A stretch of DNA of 64,000 nt, taken from the NCBI RefSeq assembly GCF_000968375.1, contig NZ_CP009933.1, positions 4,898,001-4,962,000 of the forward strand, read 5' to 3'. This stretch comes from Clostridium scatologenes. Its GTDB lineage: Bacteria > Bacillota > Clostridia > Clostridiales > Clostridiaceae. Below the pieces are notes generated by a model. The model saw only the letters and a program-made list of their open reading frames with translations, ran no database searches and was not told the origin of the DNA. The translations under genes were made by a program, and so were the position numbers. This document shows positions 36,001-44,092 of the stretch, piece after piece. The first letter of the stretch is position 1, and every line of letters starts with the position of its first letter.

Positions 36001-36494
36001 GCTATTTAAAATATATAAAGGAATATGGCGATTTAAGTCGTATGGGAAGTGATATATTCTTCCACGGATTAAGAGAAGGAGAGACTTGTGAAGTTGAAAT
36101 AGCTGAAGGAAAGGTATTAATTGTTCAACTTCTTGAAATAGGAAAAATTGATTCACGTGGAAATAGAATAGTTGTATTTGAAATAAATGGTAATAGAAGA
36201 GAAGTAAAAATTAAAGATAAGGTTAGCAGCAGCAGAATTGAAAGCGTTGGTGAATCAATAGCTATGGCAGATCCTGATAATGAAAAAGAAATAGGAGCAA
36301 GTATTCCGGGAAATATAGTAAAAGTGCTTGTAAAAGAAGGAGATGCAGTAAAAGAAGGTGAAAGTTTAGTTGTAATTGAAGCTATGAAAATGGAAACTAA
36401 TATTATAGCTACAACTTCAGGAACAGTTGAAAGTATATTTGTTGGCCAAGGCAAACAAGTTGAAGCAGGACAATTGTTAATTAGGCTTAAATAG
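33057..36494 (+). CDS. pyc: Pyruvate carboxylase
   Basis: 1145 aa single-chain enzyme that makes oxaloacetate from pyruvate, bicarbonate and ATP. Order: biotin carboxylase (KRVLVANRGEIAIRIFRAC at the start, AAAGGGGRGMRI, FIEMNPRIQVEHTVTE), carboxyltransferase from about residue 530 (TDTTMRDAHQSLMATRMRT, IHLHTHDTTGNG), and a C-terminal biotin carrier domain with EAMKMETN, biotinylated lysine at Lys1111. The start is TTG at 33057 behind AAAGGGG; a nearby ATG at 33053 is out of frame. It stands alone between two terminators. Confidence 0.96.
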   Translation: MVKKFKRVLVANRGEIAIRIFRACQELGIRTVAIYSDEDKRSLFRTKADEAYLIGKNKGPVEAYLNIDEIINLALKKGVDAIHPGYGFLSENAEFARKCEEAGIEFIGPTAEMMESLGDKIKSKIAAKNAGVATIPGVQKPIESEEDAVEFARSCGYPVMLKAAAGGGGRGMRIVLDEKDLIESYKSCKNEAKKAFGIDDIFIEKYVQNPKHIEVQVIGDKHGNIVHLYERDCSIQRRHQKVIEFTPAIALSEEKRSVICQDALKIAKSVGYRSAGTLEFLVDKNGNHYFIEMNPRIQVEHTVTEMVTGIDIVQSQILIAEGYELGSKEVGIASQDDIKPRGCAIQCRITTEDPSNNFAPDTGKIDVYRTGSGFGIRLDGGNGFTGAVISPYYDSLLVKTTSWSRTFNDAIRKSIRAVKETTISGVKTNVDFLINVLNHEQFAEGKCDTNFIANHPELFDISSSPDEELRILKFIGDKVVNETRGQKTEFDVPVVPKVKIEEPLVGTKQILDEKGPEGLVDWIKNQNKLLLTDTTMRDAHQSLMATRMRTKDMVKIAKAESVIGKDLFSMEMWGGATFDVAYRFLKESPWDRLAQLRKKVPNVLFQMLIRGANAVGYKNYPDNVIREFIKESAQSGIDVFRIFDSLNWLKGMEVAIDETLKQGKVAEACMCYTGDILDSDRDKYTLQYYINLAKEIEKTGAHILGIKDMSALLKPYAALKLIRALKNEISIPIHLHTHDTTGNGVATVLMAAHAGIDIVDTALNSMSGLTSQPALNSVVAALKNTERDTGIDLDGLQKLSDYWAAVRPVYQQFESGLKTGTAEIYKYEIPGGQYSNLKPQVESFGLGHRFDEVKEMYRKVNHMVGDIVKVTPSSKMVGDLAIFMVRNDITPETILDKAKNMTFPDSSVAFFKGMMGQPMGGFPEELQKVVLKGEEPIVCRPGEMLPPEDFGKIKVHLKEKFKMEATDKDALSYAMYPDVFEGYLKYIKEYGDLSRMGSDIFFHGLREGETCEVEIAEGKVLIVQLLEIGKIDSRGNRIVVFEINGNRREVKIKDKVSSSRIESVGESIAMADPDNEKEIGASIPGNIVKVLVKEGDAVKEGESLVVIEAMKMETNIIATTSGTVESIFVGQGKQVEAGQLLIRLK

Positions 36495-36500
36495 TGTAAA

Positions 36501-36536
36501 AATAACTCTGCCTTAGAATGGCAGAGTTATTTTTTA
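36501..36536 (+). terminator. Terminator after pyc
   Basis: AATAACTCTGCC and GGCAGAGTTATT form a 12-pair stem with a 7-base loop, followed by T residues. Confidence 0.9.
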
Positions 36537-36598
36537 TCCGAATAAGCAAACTCTACCTGAGTCTAAGAATCACTTGATATGAAGGAGATGAAAATGTA

Positions 36599-37708
36599 AT
36601 GAATTTAAAAAAACTAATAGAAGAGAATATGGATGAAATAATAGATATAAGAAAAGAGCTTAATGAAAATGCAGAATTGTCCTTTGAGGAATATAAAACT
36701 AGTAACATAGTAAAGAGTTTTTTGGAGAAACTAGATATAGACACTAAAGTTTTATTTAATACAGGAATAGTTGGAAATTTAAATAAGGGTGAAGAAGCTA
36801 TTGCTATAAGAGCTGATATGGATGCTCTTCCTGTAAATGGAGTATCGCATGCGTGTGGTCATGATTATCATATGGCTGTAGTTTTAGGATGTGCTCTAAT
36901 TTTGAAGAAGTTAGGTTATAATAAATGTGTGAAATTTATATTTCAACCTGGTGAAGAGGATACAGGGGGAGCAGCTCCAATGATTGAAGAAGGTGTACTT
37001 GAAGATCCAAAGGTTAAATACATAATAGGACTTCATGTGTGGCCTAATTTGGAAGTTGGAAAAATAGAGGTTATATCGGGACCTTCAATGGCTTCGGTGG
37101 ATGACTTTTTTATAACCTTTCATGGAAAAGGGGGGCATGCTGCTATGCCTCATTTATGTAATAATCCAATATATCCAGCATTAGATCTTATACAAACTGT
37201 GAATACTAAGATACACTTAAAAAATAATCCATTAGATCCATTTGTAATTACATTTGCTTCAATTAATGCAGGGGACGCACCTAATGTAATTTCTGATAAT
37301 GCGAAAATATCAGGTACAGTAAGAACATTTAATAAAAAAATCAGAGAAAGTATTAAGAAGGATATACAGGATTTATCTAAGCTTTGTGGAGAAAAGTTTA
37401 ATTGTGATGTATCTATAAAATATCAAGATGGGTATCCGCCATTGATAAATGATAAAGACTTTACAGATAAGTTCATAGAAAGTGCCAGGGATGCTTTAGG
37501 AAAAGATAATATACTTCCACTTGAGAAAAGTTTTGCAGCAGAAGACTTTTCATACTTTGCAGAAAAAGTTCCTTCTATACACTTTAGATTAGGTATATGC
37601 AATGAAAAGCAAGGAGATAAAGCATTACATTCTAGTAATTTTGATGCAGATGATAAAGCTTTATATTATGGAGTATATTCAATAGTGAAGTTTATATTAT
37701 CCTTGTAA
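36599..37708 (+). CDS. M20 family amidohydrolase / peptidase
   Basis: 369 aa. The metal-site motifs IRADMDALPV, SHACGHDYHMA and QPGEEDTGGAAPMIEEG are clear, together with GLHVWPNLEVGK and the dimerisation-domain FHGKGGHAAMP. The family covers hippurate, N-acetyl-amino acid and N-acetyl-diaminopimelate hydrolases. The sequence alone does not fix the substrate. The ATG lies 12 bases after AAGGAG. Confidence 0.85.
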   Translation: MNLKKLIEENMDEIIDIRKELNENAELSFEEYKTSNIVKSFLEKLDIDTKVLFNTGIVGNLNKGEEAIAIRADMDALPVNGVSHACGHDYHMAVVLGCALILKKLGYNKCVKFIFQPGEEDTGGAAPMIEEGVLEDPKVKYIIGLHVWPNLEVGKIEVISGPSMASVDDFFITFHGKGGHAAMPHLCNNPIYPALDLIQTVNTKIHLKNNPLDPFVITFASINAGDAPNVISDNAKISGTVRTFNKKIRESIKKDIQDLSKLCGEKFNCDVSIKYQDGYPPLINDKDFTDKFIESARDALGKDNILPLEKSFAAEDFSYFAEKVPSIHFRLGICNEKQGDKALHSSNFDADDKALYYGVYSIVKFILSL

Positions 37709-37732
37709 AAAGTATTAACCATGTTTTGTTAA

Positions 37733-37764
37733 AAAAGCTGATTGCTTAATGTAATCAGCTTTTT
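37733..37764 (+). terminator. Terminator after the M20 gene
   Basis: AAAAGCTGATT pairs with AATCAGCTTTT, with further T residues and an A-run on the other side, so it may work in both directions. Confidence 0.8.
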
Positions 37765-37858
37765 GGATATAATTATGAAATACGTATAAATTATATGATA
37801 TAATAAATTACATTAAATAGTATAAATTTTAATTGTGAAATTAAGGATGTGAAATGCC

Positions 37859-38713
37859 ATGGAAAACCTAGGTTTAGTTCTTGAAGGTGGTGGAATGAGG
37901 GGAGTTTACACCTCTGGTATATTAGATTTTTTTATGGATAAAAATCTATATTTTCCATATGTTATAGGGGTTTCAATGGGAGCTTGCAATGCGGCCTCAT
38001 ATATTTCTAAACAAAAGGGAAGAAATAAAATAATAAACATAAATTATGTTAATGATAAAAGATATTTAAGCTATAGAAGATTGTTATTAAAAAAAGAATT
38101 ATTTGGAATGGATTTTATATTTAAGGAAATCCCTAATAACTTAGAAATCTTCGATTTCGATACTTTTTATAATGCTAAAGAAAAATTTGTTATAGGTGTT
38201 ACAGATTGCAATTCAGGTAAACCTGTGTATTTTGAAAAAAATCAGTGTAAAGATCAGGTACTAAAAGTAATAAGGGCATCCAGCAGCTTACCTTTGCTAA
38301 ATTCTATAGTTAATTATGAGGATTTGCAATTACTAGATGGTGGCATATCAGATCCAATACCAATAAAGAAGTCTATGCAGGATGGTAATTTAAAAAACGT
38401 AATAATTTTAACTAGAAATAGGGGATATGAAAAAAAACCTTTTAAATTTAAACGCTTATTAAAGATTGCATATCCTAAACACATAGGATTAATAAAAGCT
38501 ATGCTAAATCGTTATAAAATATATAATGAAACGATAAAATATATAGAGGAGCTTGAAAAAGAAGGCAAAGTTTTTGTAATTAGACCAACTGAAAAGTTAG
38601 AGGTAAGAAGAGTAGAGAGAGATAAGAATAAATTGAATTATTTATATGAGCAAGGATATGAGGAAGGAAAAAGGAGCTATGATAAATTAAAAAAATGGAT
38701 TGAAATAGAGTAA
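37859..38713 (+). CDS. Patatin-like phospholipase
   Basis: 284 aa. The oxyanion-hole motif GGGMRGVYTSGILDF, the nucleophile elbow GVSMGACNA and the DGGISDPIP with catalytic Asp define a bacterial patatin (RssA/YjjU-like) hydrolase. There is no signal peptide or membrane segment, so it is cytoplasmic. The start ATG has only GGATGTG upstream. The M16C protease follows 22 bp later and may be co-transcribed. Confidence 0.88.
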   Translation: MENLGLVLEGGGMRGVYTSGILDFFMDKNLYFPYVIGVSMGACNAASYISKQKGRNKIININYVNDKRYLSYRRLLLKKELFGMDFIFKEIPNNLEIFDFDTFYNAKEKFVIGVTDCNSGKPVYFEKNQCKDQVLKVIRASSSLPLLNSIVNYEDLQLLDGGISDPIPIKKSMQDGNLKNVIILTRNRGYEKKPFKFKRLLKIAYPKHIGLIKAMLNRYKIYNETIKYIEELEKEGKVFVIRPTEKLEVRRVERDKNKLNYLYEQGYEEGKRSYDKLKKWIEIE

Positions 38714-38735
38714 ACTTGAAAGGAGAACAGAAAAT

Positions 38736-41663
38736 ATGGAATTAGAAATAGGTAAAGTTTATGAAGGTTTTAAGTTAGTAGAGAAGAAGGATATTAATGA
38801 AATTAACTCTACAGGAATCTTATTTGAACATGAAAAAAGTGGAGCTAGATTATTTTATTTAAAAAATGAGGATGACAACAAAGTTTTTTCTATAAGTTTT
38901 AGAACTCCTCCAAAGGATAGTACAGGAGTTCCGCATATACTAGAACATTCTGTATTATGTGGTTCAAGAAAGTTTCCTTTAAAGGAGCCTTTTGTAGAAT
39001 TAATCAAAGGTTCTATGAATACTTTTTTAAATGCATTTACATTTCCAGATAAGACTATGTATCCTGTAGCTAGTAGAAACAATAAAGATTTTTTGAATTT
39101 AATGAATGTTTATTTAGATGCAGTTTTTTATCCTAACATATATAAATACAAGGAAATTATGATGCAAGAAGGATGGCATTATGAGCTAGAGAACAAGGAT
39201 GCAGAAATTTCATATAAGGGTGTTGTATATAATGAAATGAAGGGTGCATTTTCATCACCTGAATCTATATTGTTTAGAAAAATTTCTGAGTACTTATTTC
39301 CTGACACACAATATGGAGTTGAATCAGGAGGAGACCCAGATTTTATACCTAATTTAACACAGGAACAATTTTTAGCTTTTCATAAAAAATATTATCATCC
39401 ATCTAATAGTTATATTTATTTGTATGGTGACATGGACATTATTGAAAAGTTAAAGTTTTTAAATGAAGAATATCTTAAGGATTTCACAAAGGAAAATGTA
39501 GACTCAGAGTTATTATTTCAAAAGCCTTTTGAAAAGATTCATGAAAATACTATAAAATATCCTATATCCAGCACTGAAAAAGAAGAAGATAAGACATTTT
39601 TGAGTATGAATTTTTCTGTTGGAAATGCTACAAACACTGAAATATATCTTGCTTTTGATATATTAGAACATTTACTTTTAGAAACACCTTCTGCACCATT
39701 AAAAAAGGCACTAATTGATGCTAAAATAGGAAAAGATGTTTTTGGTTCTTTTGAAGGCGGTATTCTTCAACCTATGTTTAGTATAATTGTTAAAAATTCT
39801 AATGAAGATCAAAAAGAAAACTTTGTAAATATAGTTAGAGATACTTTATCTAAGCTTGTAAGGGATGGAATAGATAAAAAGCTTATAGAAGCATCTATAA
39901 ATATAAAAGAGTTTCAGCTTAGAGAGGCTGACTATCAAGGATATCCTAAAGGACTTATATACAGCATGAAAGCTATGGATAGCTGGCTATATGATGAAAA
40001 ACCATGGATTCACTTGGCATACGAGGATACTTTGAATAAAATAAAAACATCCTTACAAACAAGATATTTTGAAGATATTATAGAAAAATATATATTGAAA
40101 AATAATCACGGTTCTATTTTAATTGTAAAACCAGCTAAAGGATTAGAAGAAGAGAAGGAAGCAGCAATTAAAAAAAGGTTAAAGGAATACAAAGAAAGTC
40201 TTTCAGATAAAGAAATAGAAGAACTTATTAATAATACTAACGCATTAAAGGAAAGACAAGTAGCTCAAGATTCTCCAGAGAATTTGAAGAAAATACCACT
40301 TCTTTCAATAGAAGATATTGATTTAAAAGCTAAAAAAATTAGTTTAATTGAAAAAGAAGAAAGTGGAGTCAAAGTGCTTTATCATCCTGAGTTTACTAAT
40401 GGCATAATATATATGAATATGTATTTTGATACAGAAGGTGTTAAGGAAGAAATGCTGCCTTATATATCAATATTAAGTACTGTAATAGGAAAATTAAGTA
40501 CTGAAAAATATCAGTATGAAGATTTAGTAAAAGAAATTAATATTTATACTGGTGGTATAAGGTATGCAGCAGAAACTTATGCTGAAAAAGGAGATTGTGA
40601 CAAATTTTATCCTAAGTTTGTTGTGAAATCTAAAGTGCTGACAGGTAATATATCTAAGCTAGTAACTTTGCTTGGAGAAATAATAGGTTATACTAAGTAT
40701 GATGACTATAAACGTATTAAAGAGATAATCCAAGAAACAAAATCACGTTTAGAGATGATAATGTTTGAAAAAGGTCATATTGTATCTGCAAGTCATTTGT
40801 TTTCCTATTTTTCACCAATGGGTAAATATGATGATATAATAAGTGGTTTATCATTTTATAAATTTATAGCTGATTTGGAGAAAAACTTTGATGAAAAAGC
40901 TGAAGAAATTAGTAATAATTTAAAAGAGGTTGCTGAAACTATTTTTAATAAAAATAATTTAATAGTTAATGTCACTGCAGATGAAAAAGATTATGAAATT
41001 TTTGCAAAGGAGCTTCCTTTAGTTTGTCAGGAAATTGGAGATAGTAGAATAACAAAAGTTGAATATAAATTTAAATTTGGACCTGAAAATGAAGGCTTGA
41101 TGACTTCTGGAAAAGTTCAATATGTAGCTAAAGCTTATAATTTTATAAAACTTGGATATTCATATACAGGAGGCCTACTAGTATTAAAGACTATAGCAAA
41201 TTATGATTATTTATGGAATAGAGTACGTGTTCAAGGTGGTGCTTATGGAAGCTTTGCATCATTTCAGAAAAATGGGAATATGTTCTTTACATCTTATAGA
41301 GATCCGAACTTAAAAGAGACTGTTAATGCTTATGATAATGCAGGAGAGTTTTTTAAAAATTTCAATGCAGATGATAGGCAGATGACAAAATATATCATAG
41401 GAACAATATCAGATTTAGATTTTCCATTAACTCCTTCTATGAAGGGAGAGCGTGCAGCTGAACATTATATTAAGCATATTAAATATGAAGATATACAAAA
41501 GGAAAGAGAAGAAGTAATAAATGTTAAAATAGATGATATAAAAGGATTTGGAGAAATGATATCCAGTGCAATGGAAAAGAATTATGTATGTGTTATAGGT
41601 AATGAGGAAAAAATAAAACAGAATAAATCATTGTTTAATAACTTAGTAAACTTATTTGAATAA
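38736..41663 (+). CDS. M16C-family zinc metallopeptidase (presequence-protease-like)
   Basis: 975 aa, the normal size for the single-chain PreP/falcilysin group. The inverted zinc motif HILEH is at residues 67-71, with a downstream catalytic glutamate region (YKGVVYNEMKGAFSSPES). It has two homologous halves joined by a charged helical hinge (about residues 470-510). It degrades short peptides; no signal peptide. The ATG follows AAAGGAGA. Confidence 0.9.
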   Translation: MELEIGKVYEGFKLVEKKDINEINSTGILFEHEKSGARLFYLKNEDDNKVFSISFRTPPKDSTGVPHILEHSVLCGSRKFPLKEPFVELIKGSMNTFLNAFTFPDKTMYPVASRNNKDFLNLMNVYLDAVFYPNIYKYKEIMMQEGWHYELENKDAEISYKGVVYNEMKGAFSSPESILFRKISEYLFPDTQYGVESGGDPDFIPNLTQEQFLAFHKKYYHPSNSYIYLYGDMDIIEKLKFLNEEYLKDFTKENVDSELLFQKPFEKIHENTIKYPISSTEKEEDKTFLSMNFSVGNATNTEIYLAFDILEHLLLETPSAPLKKALIDAKIGKDVFGSFEGGILQPMFSIIVKNSNEDQKENFVNIVRDTLSKLVRDGIDKKLIEASINIKEFQLREADYQGYPKGLIYSMKAMDSWLYDEKPWIHLAYEDTLNKIKTSLQTRYFEDIIEKYILKNNHGSILIVKPAKGLEEEKEAAIKKRLKEYKESLSDKEIEELINNTNALKERQVAQDSPENLKKIPLLSIEDIDLKAKKISLIEKEESGVKVLYHPEFTNGIIYMNMYFDTEGVKEEMLPYISILSTVIGKLSTEKYQYEDLVKEINIYTGGIRYAAETYAEKGDCDKFYPKFVVKSKVLTGNISKLVTLLGEIIGYTKYDDYKRIKEIIQETKSRLEMIMFEKGHIVSASHLFSYFSPMGKYDDIISGLSFYKFIADLEKNFDEKAEEISNNLKEVAETIFNKNNLIVNVTADEKDYEIFAKELPLVCQEIGDSRITKVEYKFKFGPENEGLMTSGKVQYVAKAYNFIKLGYSYTGGLLVLKTIANYDYLWNRVRVQGGAYGSFASFQKNGNMFFTSYRDPNLKETVNAYDNAGEFFKNFNADDRQMTKYIIGTISDLDFPLTPSMKGERAAEHYIKHIKYEDIQKEREEVINVKIDDIKGFGEMISSAMEKNYVCVIGNEEKIKQNKSLFNNLVNLFE

Positions 41664-41684
41664 ATATTTTATATTATAAATTTG

Positions 41685-41754
41685 AAGGAACTGTTACATT
41701 AGGAAATTTACACACAATATGTCATGAGGTCTATTCCTAGTGTGGCTGTTCCTT
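41685..41754 (+). other. Long imperfect inverted repeat downstream of the M16C gene
   Basis: The 21-base arms at 41685-41705 (AAGGAACTGTTACATT...) and 41734-41754 pair almost fully if G-U pairs are allowed, with a 28-base loop. Only CTTTGTATTG follows, so it is an untypical terminator. Confidence 0.5.
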
Positions 41755-41830
41755 TGTATTGTAAAATATGAAATGAAGTTGCTTTGTAAAAATTAATATG
41801 CAGAATAATAAGACAATATTAAAAATTTCA

Positions 41831-41859
41831 TTGAGGTATATTAAGAAATGTAGTATATT
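41831..41859 (+). promoter_or_regulatory. Promoter of the LacI-family regulator gene
   Basis: TTGAGG and TATATT separated by 17 bp. An operator-like palindrome follows directly at 41864-41879. Confidence 0.5.
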
Positions 41860-41863
41860 ATAT

Positions 41864-41879
41864 ATGAAACCGGTAACAT
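41864..41879 (+). promoter_or_regulatory. LacI/CcpA-type operator upstream of the regulator gene
   Basis: ATGAAACCGGTAACAT fits the cre-type consensus WTGNAANCGNWNNCWW at every defined position. It overlaps the predicted start of transcription, which fits repression, probably autorepression by the adjacent regulator or control by CcpA. Confidence 0.6.
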
Positions 41880-41971
41880 ACTTTCTTTATGTATTTAAGT
41901 TAAGCTTACTAATTACTTTATGGTAATTAAAAAAGTTTATAATTATCCTATAGAAATGAGGAGAAATTAAA

Positions 41972-42994
41972 GTGCCAGCAACAATAAAAGATATTGCACA
42001 AAAGTCAGGAGTTTCTTTAACAACAGTATCAAGGGTTTTAAATAATTCAGGATATGTTAAGGAAGAAACTAAGAGAAAAGTTTTAAGTGCAATAAGTGAA
42101 TTGAATTATACTCCTAGCGCAATAGCTAGGAGTTTATCTAAGAATAAAACCAATACCATAGGGGTAGTAATACCTGAAATAAATAACCAGTTTTATGGTG
42201 AAGTTATAAAGGGTATTAGCGAAGTTGCAGTTGAGTATAATCAAAATATAATACTATGTAATACTGATAATGATATAGAAAAAGAAGTAAAGGCATTAAA
42301 AGTACTTAAAGAGCAAAGAATACAAGGGATAATAATTGCACCAACTTCTGTTGAAGATGATTTTAATAGTGAATATTTAATTACTATTGAGCAGCTGGGT
42401 ATACCTATAGTGTTAGCAGATGGACATGTAAAATATGCTGATTTTAGTGGAGCATTTGTGGATAATATTAAAGGTGCATATGAATCTACGGAGGCATTAA
42501 TAAAAGCCGGACATAAAAAAATTGCGATAATTACAGGAAGAATGAATTCTGATGCAGCACAAAATAGACTGATAGGATATAAAAAAGCTTTAGCTCTAAA
42601 TAATATAGCTTTTAATGAAAAATATGTATTTAAAGGTGATTATGGGGAAAAATTAGCTTATGAACTTACAAAAAAAATGTTGTTAATGGAAGATAGGCCA
42701 ACAGCAGTGTTTATTAGCAGTAATAAAATGACTATTGGGTGTATAAAAGCGCTTACTGAAGAAGGATTAAAAATACCGAAAGATATGGCCTTAATTGGAT
42801 TTGATAGAATTGATATTTTAAATTCGTTGGGAATGAACATCAGCTTTGTTGATGGACCTACAACAGAATTAGGCAGTATAGCTATGAAAATTCTTATGGA
42901 AAATATAAAAAATATAGAGCATTTCAAAGTGAAAAAGATTACAATTGCACCTAAGTTAGTTCTAAAAGGATCAGAAAGATTTATAAAAAAGTAA
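41972..42994 (+). CDS. LacI-family transcriptional regulator
   Basis: 340 aa with the classic N-terminal helix-turn-helix and hinge (IKDIAQKSGVSLTTVSRVLNNSGYV, NYTPSAIARSLSKNKTNTIGVVIP) and a periplasmic-binding-like effector domain. The start codon is GTG at 41972 behind GAGGAGA. Next to purine nucleoside phosphorylase and a nucleoside ABC transporter, with similar operators in front of both transcription units, it probably controls nucleoside uptake. The effector (nucleoside, base or sugar) cannot be read. Confidence 0.9.
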   Translation: MPATIKDIAQKSGVSLTTVSRVLNNSGYVKEETKRKVLSAISELNYTPSAIARSLSKNKTNTIGVVIPEINNQFYGEVIKGISEVAVEYNQNIILCNTDNDIEKEVKALKVLKEQRIQGIIIAPTSVEDDFNSEYLITIEQLGIPIVLADGHVKYADFSGAFVDNIKGAYESTEALIKAGHKKIAIITGRMNSDAAQNRLIGYKKALALNNIAFNEKYVFKGDYGEKLAYELTKKMLLMEDRPTAVFISSNKMTIGCIKALTEEGLKIPKDMALIGFDRIDILNSLGMNISFVDGPTTELGSIAMKILMENIKNIEHFKVKKITIAPKLVLKGSERFIKK

Positions 42995-43010
42995 ATTATT
43001 AAAAAGTATT

Positions 43011-43040
43011 TTACAAGTAATTAAAAAAATTTGTTATAAT
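43011..43040 (+). promoter_or_regulatory. Promoter of the purine nucleoside operon
   Basis: TTACAA and perfect TATAAT separated by 18 bp. The predicted start is near 43047, so the operator at 43061-43076 would lie just inside the transcript. Confidence 0.6.
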
Positions 43041-43060
43041 AAATTTTAGAGAATTTTTAT

Positions 43061-43076
43061 GTGAAAGCGGTTACTC
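43061..43076 (+). promoter_or_regulatory. LacI/CcpA-type operator upstream of the nucleoside phosphorylase gene
   Basis: GTGAAAGCGGTTACTC matches the cre-type consensus except for the outermost bases. It shares the TGAAA-CGGT(A/T)AC core with the site in front of the regulator gene. It sits about 15 bp after the predicted start of transcription. Confidence 0.6.
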
Positions 43077-43183
43077 TTTCTTTTGTAAATTTTAAAATTT
43101 ATATTTTTAATATATTTAGATAAAGATATAATTTTTTAAAAATAATTATCAGATTAAATAGAGTTTAGGAGGTATAGTAAAAT

Positions 43184-44002
43184 ATGACTTTAGAACAAAA
43201 CATAAAAGAAGCATCAAAGTATATACTGGAAAAAACAAGACATAAACCAGAAATAGCGCTTATTTTAGGTTCAGGACTTGGTGCTTTAGCAGATGAAATA
43301 GAAAATGCGGAATATTATCCATACAGTGAGATTCCTAATTTTCCAATTTCAACTGTTCAAGGACATGCCGGTCGATTAGTTGTAGGAAATTTAAAAGGAA
43401 AGACAGTTATAGCAATGCAAGGAAGATTCCATTATTATGAAGGATATGCAATGCAAGAAGTTACATTTCCGATTCGCGTTATGAAGCTTTTAGAAATTAA
43501 AAAATTAATAGTTACTAATGCTGCAGGAGCTGTGAATGTGAATTATAAGCCTGGAGACTTAATGCTTATAAAGGATCATATTAATCTATCAGGAAACAAT
43601 CCTTTAATTGGAAAAAATTTAGATAGCTTTGGAACTAGATTTCCTGATATGTCAGAAGCATATGATAAAGAACTAAGAGAAAAAGTAAAGAAGATATCTG
43701 AACAACTTAATGTACCACTTCAAGAAGGTATATATGCTTGTATGAGTGGACCAACTTATGAAACGCCAGCTGAAATTAATATGATAAGAGTTTTAGGTGG
43801 AGATGCTGTGGGAATGTCTACAGTACCTGAAGTAATAGTATCTAATCATAGTGGAATAAAAGTTATAGGAGTTTCTTGTATTACTAATATGGCTGCAGGA
43901 ATATTAAAGCAGCCGCTAAATCATAAAGAAGTAATGGAAACCTCAGAAATTGCAAGAGAAAAATTTGTAAAACTTATGAAAGGTATTGTAGAATCAATTT
44001 AA
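43184..44002 (+). CDS. Purine nucleoside phosphorylase
   Basis: 272 aa of the trimeric (PunA/class I) type: LILGSGLGALADEI, VQGHAGRLVVG, MQGRFHYYEGYAMQEVTFPIRVMK, TNAAGAVN, ACMSGPTYETPAEINMIR, GMSTVPEVIVSNHSG, ITNMAAGI. It splits inosine and guanosine to base and ribose-1-phosphate. The ATG follows TTAGGAGGT. The nucleoside ABC transporter genes follow in the same direction. Confidence 0.93.
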   Translation: MTLEQNIKEASKYILEKTRHKPEIALILGSGLGALADEIENAEYYPYSEIPNFPISTVQGHAGRLVVGNLKGKTVIAMQGRFHYYEGYAMQEVTFPIRVMKLLEIKKLIVTNAAGAVNVNYKPGDLMLIKDHINLSGNNPLIGKNLDSFGTRFPDMSEAYDKELREKVKKISEQLNVPLQEGIYACMSGPTYETPAEINMIRVLGGDAVGMSTVPEVIVSNHSGIKVIGVSCITNMAAGILKQPLNHKEVMETSEIAREKFVKLMKGIVESI

Positions 44003-44040
44003 AAAATAGAATTTATGAAAAGTGAAAATATCTTTTAATT

Positions 44041-44092
44041 GAAGGGAGGGCACTGGTTACAATATTATTAGGGTCGGTAACCAGAAAAATTA
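44041..44092 (+). promoter_or_regulatory. Hairpin between Shine-Dalgarno and start of the transporter ATPase gene
   Basis: GAAGGGAGGG at 44041-44050 is the only good ribosome site, yet the ATG is at 44093, about 42 bases away. Between them CTGGTTAC (44053-44060) and GTAACCAG (44077-44084) form a perfect stem. With the stem folded, the remaining spacing is about ten bases, which is ideal. An in-frame TAA at 44078-44080 excludes an earlier start. The arrangement resembles the structured start region known in phage T4 gene 38. Confidence 0.6.
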
